From Miscanthus floridulus (taxonomy: Eukaryota > Streptophyta > Magnoliopsida > Poales > Poaceae): a stretch of DNA of 64,000 bases. Below, one piece after another: positions 34,521 through 43,920 of this stretch. The DNA is taken from positions 67,856,166-67,920,165 of the forward strand of contig NC_089581.1 in assembly GCF_019320115.1 (NCBI RefSeq), written 5' to 3'. The translations under genes and the position numbers were made by a program. Under the pieces are notes generated by a model. The model saw only the letters and a list, made by a program, of their open reading frames with translations, was not told the origin of the DNA and did not search any database. Within the stretch, counting starts at the first letter, position 1, and each line of letters starts with the position of its first letter.

Positions 34521-34844
34521 AAACATAAATAGTTAAAAAAAAACTCGGCCTACGGTGGGCAGACAGCCCCCGCAACTTTGTGCTTAAGGAAGAAGACCTT
34601 CTCATGCAGGCCGAGAAAATCCCCGAACACCGTGTCCCGCCCTTACACAGGGGCCCGTTACCCTGTGAGTGGGCCGGTCCGTTGCCTGTGCTTTAGGAAA
34701 GTCGAGACAGACGAGGGGATTTTTTTGGTGGGTACCAAAAATTCTGCCCACAGCGGGTCTTGAACTCCGGTCGGCAGGCAGAGGCCTTAAGCCTCACCTC
34801 CTGGCTAGTCGAGCCGAAGCTCGTCTCCCAAACATAAATAGTTA
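34521..34844 (-). mobile_element. tRNA-derived SINE with 15-bp target duplication
   Basis: The body at 34536-34829 is flanked by identical AAACATAAATAGTTA at 34521-34535 and 34830-34844. On the minus strand the 5' part carries a tRNA-like promoter: an A-box-like TAGCCAGGAGGTGAGG, then a B-box-like GGAGTTCAAGACC. The 3' end is an eight-base T run (34536-34543), as in poly-T-tailed plant SINEs such as the Au class. Transcription would be by RNA polymerase III, and mobilisation would depend on a LINE reverse transcriptase in trans. Length 294 bp. Family name not claimed. Confidence 0.85.
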
Positions 34845-34933
34845 TGTAGCTTGTTTTCTTCCCACTGCAACACACGTGCACGTTTGCTAGTAACTCTAAG
34901 AGCAGATAATTAAAACTGGTCTTCCATATTTCA

Positions 34934-35067
34934 AACGTGCCACATCGTCGGTTGTTTAACAAAAATTTAATCCACTAATCGCGAGAACCTCTCTGTTGTG
35001 AACGTGCCACATCGTCGGTTGTTTAACAAAAATTTAATCCACTAATCGCGAGAACCTCTCTGTTGTG
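34934..35067. repeat. Perfect 67-bp tandem duplication
   Basis: Units 34934-35000 and 35001-35067 are identical, beginning AACGTGCCACATCG and ending CTGTTGTG. Identity over the whole unit implies a recent event. Confidence 0.95.
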
Positions 35068-35629
35068 CCGCCTACAACGTTTTACAAGCCCAACTCCTGT
35101 CTGTCGTGGCCATCAGCCTGGGGCGCGCCTAACTGCCGACCCTGGATACAGGCAGCCCACCACCATCACAGTTGCAAGTATAAAAGTGGTCTAAAATTTT
35201 AAAAAGTTGTAACTACCAAAATATGCATCTAAATTAAATTTTAATTGCACCATTGTGTTTCTTACAATAAATCCTTTAAAACAAGACCACACATGGATAT
35301 ATTTAGCTAAAATTTTATTTATGAACATTTATCTCATAAAGATAGAACATTTTTCTTTTATGAAATAGAGGCGATGTTCTAGTTTCCGAAAAAATGTTCC
35401 ATTTTCACAAACTAAATGTTTTAGGTTCAAAAAAACAAAATTCCAAGTTTAGTAAAATAAAATATATATTCGTATGAATGGTATTATAATACTGATGAAA
35501 ATGAAAAAAAATAAGTTAAAAATGCCATGAAATAAAATAGAAACAATAAAATGACAAAATCTTCAATAAAATACAAAAGTACTGAAAGATAGAATAAAAC
35601 AGTCAAAGGTACTGCAGAACATCCTATGC
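35068..35629. other. AT-rich intergenic sequence
   Basis: No ORF or element recognised. Confidence 0.5.
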
Positions 35630-35800
35630 ATACTTTATGAACATCATAAAATATATCATAGAACATCATATGTATACTACAGAAACACTATAAAATACAT
35701 CACAAAATATCACATTTATACTACGTGAACATCTCAAAGTACATAATAGAACATCACGTATATACTATGTGGACATCATATGTATATCATAAAATAATGG
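35630..35800. repeat. 44-bp minisatellite, three full units plus part
   Basis: Units at 35630-35673, 35674-35717 and 35718-35761 each start ATACT and contain a degenerate GAACATC...ATCATAGAACATC pattern. A fourth partial unit follows. The period is exactly 44 bp although units have diverged. Confidence 0.8.
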
Positions 35801-36102
35801 AAATAAAAAAGCAAAACACGAAAACAAAAGAAATTACTATTTAAAATAATTAATCAAAGTAAAATAAAGAAGAAGAAACAAGTGAAATAAAAAATAATAA
35901 CAAATGCTTTGAAATATATAAATAAATTAATAAAAGAATAAATAGACCATAGGGAAAAAATAATTAGAGTAAAATAAAAAGAAGAAAAATTTAAGCAAAA
36001 TAAAATAAGAAAATCACCAAAAACATAAAACAATAAGCAAAAGAAAAAAGAAATAGAAGAAAACAAAATAAAAATAAAAAGGAATAAAAGATGAAAAGAA
36101 AG
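35801..36102. other. A-rich low-complexity sequence
   Basis: An AAATAAAA/AAGAAAA-rich tract that continues on the other side of the solo LTR at 37273-37380, showing the LTR inserted into it. Confidence 0.7.
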
Positions 36103-37272
36103 TGTCGGGTTCATAAACCCGGGGTCCCTCGCGGACTGGCTTCCCAACAAAGGCTCGGCCCAAGCAGACAACGCGCAACTCATGGGCCGGCCCAGGTATC
36201 TGAACAACAGGCCGAAAGGGTAATCCAATCACCGACCAGAAGGACAGGCAAAAGAGGAGCGACGTCCGTTTCTTCGACTCCAGCCCACCTCTCCGACCGG
36301 AGCGCTCGCTTCGATCTCCGACCGGAAGGCTTGGCCAAAGCACTACTTCTGCCTTCGACCCCACGTCTCCAACCGGGGTACGCAAAACCCTGCTCACTGC
36401 TCTTCTCCGACTGGCGCAATCAGAGCCGACTGGGACCAACCGATCAGGGGCGCCCGCTCGGAAAGGACCAGGGAACGAACGAAGAAAGCAAAGCAAGGCG
36501 CATAAGTCAAACTATGATACCAGGGACCATACCCTGTACACCTGCAGAAACAGTACTTTACAACCTCCCTGACACAAACAGTGTTGTAGGCCCCCCCACA
36601 TGCCTCTGGACATCGACAGTGTTGTGGGCGTCGATATTTACCGTACTGAGTGAATATGGTGAAACTCCTCACATGTCTCTGGGCATCAACGGTATAGCAG
36701 GTACCGACATCTGCCATACCCGAACAAAACGACGCAACCTCTCATGTGCATCCGACATCCAACATCCAACAGTGTTGTGGACGCCTACCATCATCCTGTA
36801 CCCGCCAGCACAGGCAACAAGGCTCAGAAGCATACGTACTCTCCCCCTCTCTCACTTATAAGGCCATCCCTTTCATCTATAAAAGGGGGTGCGCTCTCTC
36901 CCAACATTCAGGTCATTCTAGATTGATTAGATCGATCAAGTTCACTAGTTCATAACACAGAACCGCCAGGTTCGAACCTCAAGCACACACTTGAACACTT
37001 AGCTCATAGCGGGGCTCCCGTCACTCTCAGTCCTTTCGGCCGGAGTCTGACCGGACCTCTTGTACCCTATCTTTCACCTTCTCGTTTGTAACCCAACTGT
37101 AAACTTCGAGCACCTAGGCTCACGAATAAAGTCACCGACCAACTCAAACTGGACGTAGGGCACGTTGCCTAAACCAGTATAAACCATGTGTCATTGAGTG
37201 CTAGGCCACCTCCGATCACAGCGTATGGCAAAACTATAAATATTTACTTGTTGGTCACTTTCTGCACCGACG
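36103..37272 (+). mobile_element. Solo LTR, gypsy-like, 1.17 kb (copy 1)
   Basis: It starts TGTCGGGTTCATAAACCC and ends GCACCGACG, where the sister copy ends CA. Flanks are GAAAG and AAAAG, a 4 of 5 match. CTATAAAAGGGG near 36877 looks like a TATA box and GAATAAAG near 37124 a poly(A) signal, so it reads on the plus strand. No internal domain follows. The style of the start resembles Tat-lineage LTRs, an inference. Confidence 0.8.
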
Positions 37273-37778
37273 AAAAGAAAAATAGAAAAGAATAAAATAT
37301 GACAAGAAAAATAGAACACAACAAAAAATAAAAGAGAAAAGAAAAAGAAAAAAATAGTAGAAAGGAAAGAAAAAGAAAAAGGAAGCCGCCTGCCAAGACT
37401 GCCCGCAGGGGGGCAATCCGCGGCCAGCTACAGCCAACCACTGGCCAGGACAGGGCCGCCGCTTATGTTGGCAGTGGCTGATGGTGAATGAACCTAGAAA
37501 CCCCTGGAGCTCGGAGTTGAAATCCGGCGTGAAATTTGCCGACAAGCTCCAATACGACTAGCGGAAAGAAATAAAATCGAGCAGGCAAATTGCCGAACAG
37601 TGGGAGTGCATTAGCTGATGATAACCCAACTGCAAAAGATAGAGCAATCAAGAGGTGCTTACGATGTGGGACACATGCTTGACAGATGTAGGGATGCAAG
37701 ACCGGTATTTCGCGAACCCACTCATAAACTTCATTTTACAGATTACTCGTATTACCGCCGTTGTCACATCACCGCTAA

Positions 37779-37916
37779 GGCCTTGTTTGGATATAATGGG
37801 ATTCGTACCAATCCACATGTCTTGGGGTATATTGGAGTAAAACTAACCAAATTCCATCCCAATTCACTCCAACACATGTAAATTGAAGCGAATCCAACAA
37901 CATCTAAACAAAGGCC
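37779..37916. mobile_element. Tourist/hAT-like MITE, 138 bp
   Basis: Imperfect terminal inverted repeats, GGCCTTGTTTGGATA on the left and ATCTAAACAAAGGCC on the right. TAA precedes the left end but is not repeated on the right, so the target duplication is unproven. Confidence 0.6.
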
Positions 37917-38041
37917 ACGAAGGCCACAGGAGGTACTACGGAGCCCGCGAAGGAGAGAGGAGTCGTGCATGTAACGGGGTGAGAGCCACAGATAGCGAGC
38001 TAGTGCCGCTCACCTACTCTATCGAGCCAAATAACTGACAG

Positions 38042-38174
38042 CATGTTCGGTTGGCTGGTTCGTATCGTTGCTCGTTCGTGAAGAAGTACTGCTGGCTGGT
38101 TTGTGTGAGAGAAAAATACTATTCCGGCTGGAAATTTACGATCGTTTATGACAAGCCATAGCCAAACGAACAGG
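38042..38174. mobile_element. hAT-like MITE, 133 bp
   Basis: Begins CATGTTCGGTTGGCTGG and ends AGCCAAACGAACAGG, the same terminal style as 33702-33815 but a different body. Confidence 0.55.
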
Positions 38175-38973
38175 GTGAGCAAATGGATTTTTTTTTTATG
38201 ATGGAGCTTCTGATGCTCTAAAAAAGCCAAACCAGATTACACCAAAGGATATAACAAGCCTAGTGGACTCGCTCTAACATTTTTATACAATCCCTTCTTG
38301 TTTCTTTCTGTGAAATATGAAACCTTGTCATATCTTCTTGTCACCTACACACATATTACTACTCTTTTTGCAAGATTCCATTTTGATCCGATGCCGAATA
38401 TCTAACTTAGCTGCACAGTTGGAATAGACAGAATTGGTGCAACCCGGTTGCATGGCATGCAACCAGTCAATCCGTATGCAGCAACCAATCCATGGACTCA
38501 GTGACTCAGACGTCGTGAGAGAAAAAGGTGATTTAGAAATGTTTTGTTCGCTGACCTTACTAAGGGCTTCCCCACCGCTACAGGTTGGCCTGCTGCCCCA
38601 GCCTCCAACTGTGCATCAAGATTCCATGTCATACAGTTTGGTGGCCTCACAGATGGTCATGGTATCTTGCAGACGAACTATTGGCATCAACTGACAGAGC
38701 AGAAGCTAATATCCAAAAATGCACTGTGACTGAAAAGTAGTAGCCTAAGACTGTCTCCAACGAAAACGACCCAAAAACGATACCCATTCACTAGTATAGG
38801 TCATCTACAGTGAAAAGTCACGAACCAAAATCTCTGCCTTCTCCAACAGAGCCCGAGCAACCACACCACCGCCCCCGCTAGATCTGCTCCGCCGCCACCA
38901 ACACCCCCTCCTCGCCTTCCTCTGGCGAGCTCCTCGCCGGAGCAGGGCCAAGCGCCACAACCGACCCGCCCGC

Positions 38974-39070
38974 CCAACCGAGAACCTACTGCTCGCGGCG
39001 GCGCTGCCAGGCGTCCGCGGGTTCTACCTCCCGGGGAGCTACCCACACAAGTACAACCCCGGAGACTACC
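38974..39070 (+). pseudogene. TM9SF (endomembrane protein 70) N-terminal fragment
   Basis: A plus-strand frame encodes a hydrophobic run (LLLAAALPGV) followed by GFYLPGSYPHKYNPGDYLN, which closely fits the start of plant transmembrane-nine-superfamily proteins just after the signal peptide. It ends abruptly at the junction with the CLPX fragment. About 32 residues remain, with none of the nine membrane spans. These proteins sit in Golgi and endosomes. No start codon in a sensible context was found for the fragment, so it is treated as captured debris. Confidence 0.7.
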
Positions 39071-39451
39071 TCAACGTAGATCCGGACAGGGGGCGCCGCG
39101 GCTGCGCCGGTGGCGGCGAGGGCGCGGGGCTTGAAGCGGAGGAAGGAGGAGTGGCGGAGCGGCGGGCGGCGTGGCGGAGAGGAAGAGGGTGAGGACGTGC
39201 GGGCGGAAGAAGTAGGCGCTGCAGCAGTTGGGGCAGAGGTTCAGCGCCTGGTAGCCGCCGACGGCGGTGGCGCCCGCGGTCGTCGGAGGGGGGCCCCGGT
39301 GGGAGAAGAGGATGTCCATGTGCTTGGAGCAGCGCGGGCATTGGGCCTCCGCGCGGATGCGGCGCGGCTTGGGCTCGTCGGTGGAGGAGGAGCTGCCCCC
39401 GTAGCCCGAGGAGGAGGACTCCCACTTGCGCCGCTCCTGGAGGCGCCGGTG
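39071..39451 (-). pseudogene. CLPX (mitochondrial ClpX-like) N-terminal fragment
   Basis: The minus-strand frame from about 39451 reads RKWESSSSGYGG, then RIRAEAQCPRCSKHMDILF, then YQALNLCPNCCSAYFFRP. The two Cys pairs (CPRC...CPNC) form the four-Cys zinc-binding element found near the N-terminus of plant CLPX, the ATPase partner of ClpP protease. The AAA+ ATPase core (Walker A and B) is absent. After the last conserved residues the frame runs on as Pro-rich nonsense into the TM9SF junction. This is a captured fragment, not a gene. Similarity is from memory of the plant family and needs a search. Confidence 0.68.
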
Positions 39452-39681
39452 CGGCGGCGGGGTGGACGGAGCTCACACCGAAGCCCCCCCTCAGCTCCCC
39501 CTCTTTGCTATGCTTTTGCGTCGTCGCGAGAGACGACGCTTTTTTGCCTATCGATTCACCAGGTACCCAAAATGGCTGCTTTGGATGCATCCTCCGTTGT
39601 AGCGTGATTCTAAGACGCAAAACACTGTGCATAACGCATTTTACGTTTGGGTCACCTTTACCTACGCCGTTGGAGACAGTC

Positions 39682-40440
39682 TAAGACATGCAATACAGAG
39701 AGAGAAGAAAAGCTGCCACTGAACTGTGACATGCATAGGCTTTTGCCCTGCAAGGAGAAGAGCAAGGTTGGATGGGTGGCGGTCTTGATTTTTTTCGGCA
39801 GACGTGGAGTTTACTTTAGTCCGGAGCTAACACGGGTGTGTGCCTCTGTTGAGCGTGCCCTAATAAGGCTAGGCCTAACATTCCACCCTGAAGCGTTGTC
39901 CCAACTTCCATGTATACACTGAGTATCCAAATCATGTGAAATGATAGTTTCATAGGGCGTTTGATTCGTCTGCAGAGGGAGTTGTGGCCTGTCCTAACAA
40001 AAAGTCAAAGCAACAAGTTGTGTGTTGTGGCATTGAAGGATACAGGGTTAAACTTGAGAAGAACTGGATAAAAGTTGAGCAAGATGATAATCAGCCTGTT
40101 CGTTTCGTCGTAAACGTATTATTCCAGCTTATAATCTACGATCATATAAACCCAGTCGAACAGGCTAAATGGTGGCGGGACTAGTGTAGGAGAGGTAGAA
40201 GTGAAACTTGTGTTGGGAATCTATCGGTCACAATTAGTTTGAGTCTATGCTGGATACAAATTTCTATTGAGGTTAACGCTAGTGTTGCCTATGTTATTGC
40301 TGCCCTAAGTTCTTCACGAGTCCAACTAACGAATGTTCCATAACTTTAAGTCACATCATAAAGAAATACAACTACAATGAATCAGTGATGGTATGGTGGT
40401 CTACATTGTAGTCGAACTTACCGTTTTTCTTACAACATAG
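39682..40440. other. Intergenic sequence with one small MITE
   Basis: Short ORFs without domains. A 72-bp element with GCCTGTTCG/CGAACAGGC ends lies at 40094-40165. Nothing else recognised. Confidence 0.5.
40094..40165. mobile_element. Very short MITE (72 bp)
   Basis: Perfect 9-bp terminal inverted repeats, GCCTGTTCG and CGAACAGGC. The interior is AT-rich and no target duplication is evident. It has the same terminal word as the hAT-like MITEs nearby. Confidence 0.5.
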
Positions 40441-40902
40441 TATTTCTTTTCTTTAACCACGTTCTTGAAAACTACAAATTATATGACCCCCAAAACTAAT
40501 ACTCTAGCCCAAGTGTTTGGTTCATAGGACAATCCAGAATGAGATGACCCTTCTTGCCTCGCGTTTGGTTTGGGGGCACAGATGATGAAACAAACCCGAA
40601 GGTAATATTCTCCTTGGATCCGAGTGCCCTGTCCCTTGAAATTGAGGGGGCATGCTTATCCTCTCTGAACGACATTGCTTGTTTGTCTTGTAGCTACTAG
40701 CACAGGTAAAAGTGGGGCTCAACAGGATGGCACAGTCTTGACTAGGAGGCGCGAAATCGACAACATAGGCTCGATAGATGGCTTGACGAGGAGTTGGCAA
40801 CGCCAGGCGAGAAGCTCAGGCTAATTGTGCGTGACCCGGGGTAGGAGGGGCACGAGCCCCCGTACCCCCAACCCAGTGGCAAATCCACCCCCAGGTGCTC
40901 CT
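40441..40902. repeat. Segmental repeat, copy A
   Basis: Two blocks, 40441-40835 and 40839-40902, recur at 42795-43135 and 42649-42712 in the same orientation but in swapped order. The shorter block includes GTAGGAGGGGCACGAGCCCC. Probably parts of an unclassified DNA transposon; its boundary word GTGTTTGGTTCATAGGAC looks like a TIR. Confidence 0.65.
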
Positions 40903-41010
40903 AGTCCTATATCTATGATTCCTGTCTCCCACCTTCCTGATCTGTGTCTTAATCCTTTTGTGTGCCTTCATCTTGTCTAGCAACTTTTTGCACTTCTTCA
41001 TTAGTTTCTT

Positions 41011-42286
41011 TGTCGGGTTCATAAACCCGGGTCCCTCGCAGACCGGCTTCCCCGTAGAGGTTCGGCCCAGCAGGCAACGTTGCAAACAATGCGCAACTCA
41101 TGGGCCGGCCCAAGTACCTAAACAACAGGCCAGAAGGGCGATCCAATCACCAACTAGAAGGCTTGGCCGAGGAGGAACGGCGCCCGTTTCCAACTCCGAC
41201 CCACATCTCCGACCGGAGCGCTCGCTTCGGTCCCTAGCCCACCTCCGGACGGCCTCTCCGACCGGAAGGCCTGGCCAAAGCACTACTTCCGACTTCGACC
41301 CGCGTCTCCGACCGGGGATGCGCCAAACCCCTGCTCATTGCTCTTCTCCGATTGGCGCGACCAGAGCCGACTGGGACCAACCGACCGGGGATGCCCGCTC
41401 GGTAAGGACCAGGGAACAGACGGGGAAAGTAAGGCAGGGCGCACAAGTCAAACCACAATACCAGGAACCGTACCCTGCGCACCTGCCAGGCAGTACTCTA
41501 CAACCTCCCTGGCACAACAGAGCCCAAGCAGTGTTGTAGGCGCCGACATTTTCCCCTACAGTATTGTGGGCGCCATTAACTCCCATACGGTAAGGCTCCC
41601 CCACATACCTCTGGGCATCAATAGTGTTGTGGGCGCCGACATTTACCATACCGGACGAACATGGTAAAACCCTTGCATGCCTCCAGGTATCAACAGTGTA
41701 GCAGGCGCCGACGTCTGCCATACCCGAAGAAGACAACCCAACCTCTCACGTGCATCTGACATCCAACAGTGTTGTGGGCGCCTACCATTATCCTGTACCC
41801 ACCGGCGTGGGCAACAAGGCTTAGAAGCATACGTACTCTCTCCCTCTCACTTATAAGGTCATCCCCTTCATCTATAAAAGGGGATGCGCTCTCTCCCAAC
41901 ATTCAGTTCACCCAAGTTCATTAAGCTCCTTCAGATTCATTAGATCGATCAAGTTCACTAGTTCACAACCACAGAACCGCCAGGTTTGAACCACAAGCAC
42001 AGCTTGAACACTTAGCTCATAGCGGGGCTTCCGTCACTCTTGGCCTTTCCGACCGGAGTCCGACCGGACCTCTAGTACCCCCATCTTCCTCCTTCTCGTT
42101 TGTAACCCCACTGTAAACTTTGAGTACCTGGGCTCAGGAATAAAGTCACTGAATGACTCAAACTGGACGTAGGGCACGTTGCCTGAACCAGTATAATCCC
42201 TATGTCATTGAGTGATAGGCCACCTCCGATCACAACGTACGGCAAAACTATAAATATTTACTTGTTGGTCACTTTCTACACCGACA
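41011..42286 (+). mobile_element. Solo LTR, gypsy-like, 1.28 kb (copy 2)
   Basis: Same family and orientation as 36103-37272. It starts TGTCGGGTTCATAAACCC and ends ACACCGACA. Flanks TTCTT and CTCTT match at 4 of 5. A TATA-like CTATAAAAGGGG near 41873 and GAATAAAG near 42138 are conserved. No PBS or PPT joins it to copy 1, so the two are independent solo LTRs rather than one element. Confidence 0.8.
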
Positions 42287-42648
42287 CTCTTCTTCTCAGT
42301 AAATTTGTCATCATTATACAAAATCATAAAGTCATCGGGACTGTCCTTAATGATGTATGACATCTCCCGCACATCTGCCATACAGATCTAGCCTTGGTCG
42401 TTAGGATTCTCCTCCGACATCTCCTAGAGGAAATCATGTATGCAATTAAGCTCATTGGACAAAGGGTTGATCTCCTTGCGCTTAAAAATGACAACTTTTC
42501 AGTGCCCTTGTTGCTGCGCTCACTAAGAGGAACTCCAACTCATCTTCAACCTCCGTCCAAGATATGTCGGGAGGACTCTAGCCCTTCCTTCCCTAGCGTT
42601 ATTGGCTGAAAATTTTGTGGGGGTGTGGGGGGGCTCCAATTGCATGGC

Positions 42649-43135
42649 TAGGGTAGGAGGGGCACGAGCCCCCGTACCCCCACCCCAGTGGCAAATCCAC
42701 CCCTAGGTGCTCTCTGCTTTTTGTAAACAAGAAGTTTGTCAAGATTGATAGAATTGCACAATACAGAATCAAACCAAAAGCTGTAGGACACAAAATTTCT
42801 TTTCTTTAACCACATTCTTGAAATGAAAACTACAAATGATCTGATCACAAAAACAAATACTCTAACCAAGTGTTTGGTTCATAGGACGATCTAGAATGAG
42901 ACAAGACGACCCTTCTTGCCTCGCATTTGCCTTGGATGCCCCTGTCCCTTGAAATTGAGGGGACATGCTTATCCTCTCTAAACAACGTTGCATGTTTGTC
43001 CTGTAGCTGTTAGCACAGGTAAAAGCGGGGCTCAACAGACCGACACGGTCTTAACTGGGAGGCGCAAAACAGACGACATAGGCTCGATGGATGGCTTGAC
43101 GAGGAGTTGGCGATGGCAGGCGAGAAGCTAGCTCA
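42649..43135. repeat. Segmental repeat, copy B
   Basis: Counterpart of 40441-40902 with the two blocks in opposite order. Sequence resembling the inverted left end recurs near 43560-43610 (ATTCTATCCCACGTCATCCC), so copy B may lie inside a transposon of about 0.8 kb. Confidence 0.6.
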
Positions 43136-43920
43136 GGCTAATTGCGCGCGACGGAGCATGGAGCTCATGGCTACTGTTGAGCTTGTGGTGCTGCAGATCT
43201 GGGCGATTGGGCTCTCTTGCGAGCTCGTGGCACAAGATGGGGTGGAGAGGGCAACACGGGTGTGGGCAAAGATAGTGGCACCGATGAGAGCGGAGAGGCC
43301 GCTACAGATGGAGGCGATCAAGCAAAGATATGGCAACGCTAGGGAGACAAAAAGGAATAGAGGAAGAAGCTGTTTTTTTTTACATAAGAGAAAAAACGTT
43401 AGGTTGGCATTTGGGCCCCGCAAATGATTAGGTGGACCCCACACTCGATAGTTGCTCACGCTAAAACGTCATCCATTCTATTTGGTTTCATCCTTCTACC
43501 AACCAGAAAATAGAATAAAACCTGTCACTCTCAACTAACACATGAGAAAGGATAGTCCTATTAAAAAAGATCATTCTATCCCACGTCATCCCTATACCGA
43601 ACAAATGTTGCCTCATTCATCATTCATTCAGTAGCCTCATTCATCATTCATTCAGTAGCTCGATCCGAACAAATGCTTACAACTTGAAGGAAGTAGAAGG
43701 AAATTTGGGAGCAAGTACATCTTGTAATATTTGTTTTTTTTGAAAAACTAGATGAAATCATATGATTTGTTTATGGATGTATGGTTGATCACCTTGAACG
43801 TGCTGGGATTTGCCATAGCGTTAGCACGGATAATATACTAGTTTATTCGGTAGCTCGATCCGAAACATATATATTAAATGCTTTCATCCAATGATGCTGC
43901 TATAGTGATCGGACGCTACT
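43136..43920. other. Unclassified sequence with a perfect 24-bp tandem duplication
   Basis: A 106-codon plus-strand ORF (43107-43427) has no recognisable domain. Units 43610-43633 and 43634-43657 are identical 24-mers starting GCCTCATTC. TAGCTCGATCCGAA occurs at 43656-43669 and again at 43852-43865, which could flank a roughly 180-bp insertion. Confidence 0.5.

Larger units (their letters stand above)
37273..38748. other. Intergenic stretch with two MITEs
   Basis: An A-rich tract comes first, then mixed sequence without a recognised gene. Two MITEs are listed separately. At about 38545-38725 a plus-strand frame reads like coding sequence (GGLTDGHGILQTNYW) but I cannot name it. A left-out gene fragment is possible. 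Confidence 0.4.
38749..39681. mobile_element. Pack-type TIR element with two captured gene fragments
   Basis: Perfect 14-bp terminal inverted repeats, GACTGTCTCCAACG at 38749-38762 and its complement at 39668-39681, are flanked on both sides by TAA (38746-38748 and 39682-39684). A 3-bp TAA/TTA duplication is the hallmark of PIF/Harbinger elements. No transposase is inside. The 933-bp body holds a fragment like TM9SF on the plus strand and one like CLPX on the minus strand, facing each other. It therefore resembles a non-autonomous element that picked up pieces of two host genes, as Pack-MULEs and Pack-type elements do. Superfamily is inferred from TIR and duplication length. Confidence 0.78.

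Noticed and set aside
36091..36861. A 256-codon plus-strand ORF inside the 1.17-kb solo LTR
   Set aside because: It coincides with the start of the LTR, has no domain, and the sister LTR at 41011 has a different broken frame there.
36103..42286. The two TGTCGGG LTRs as the ends of one 6.2-kb retrotransposon
   Set aside because: There is no primer site after the first, no polypurine tract before the second, and the A-rich flank of the first continues on its other side. Independent solo LTRs explain this better.
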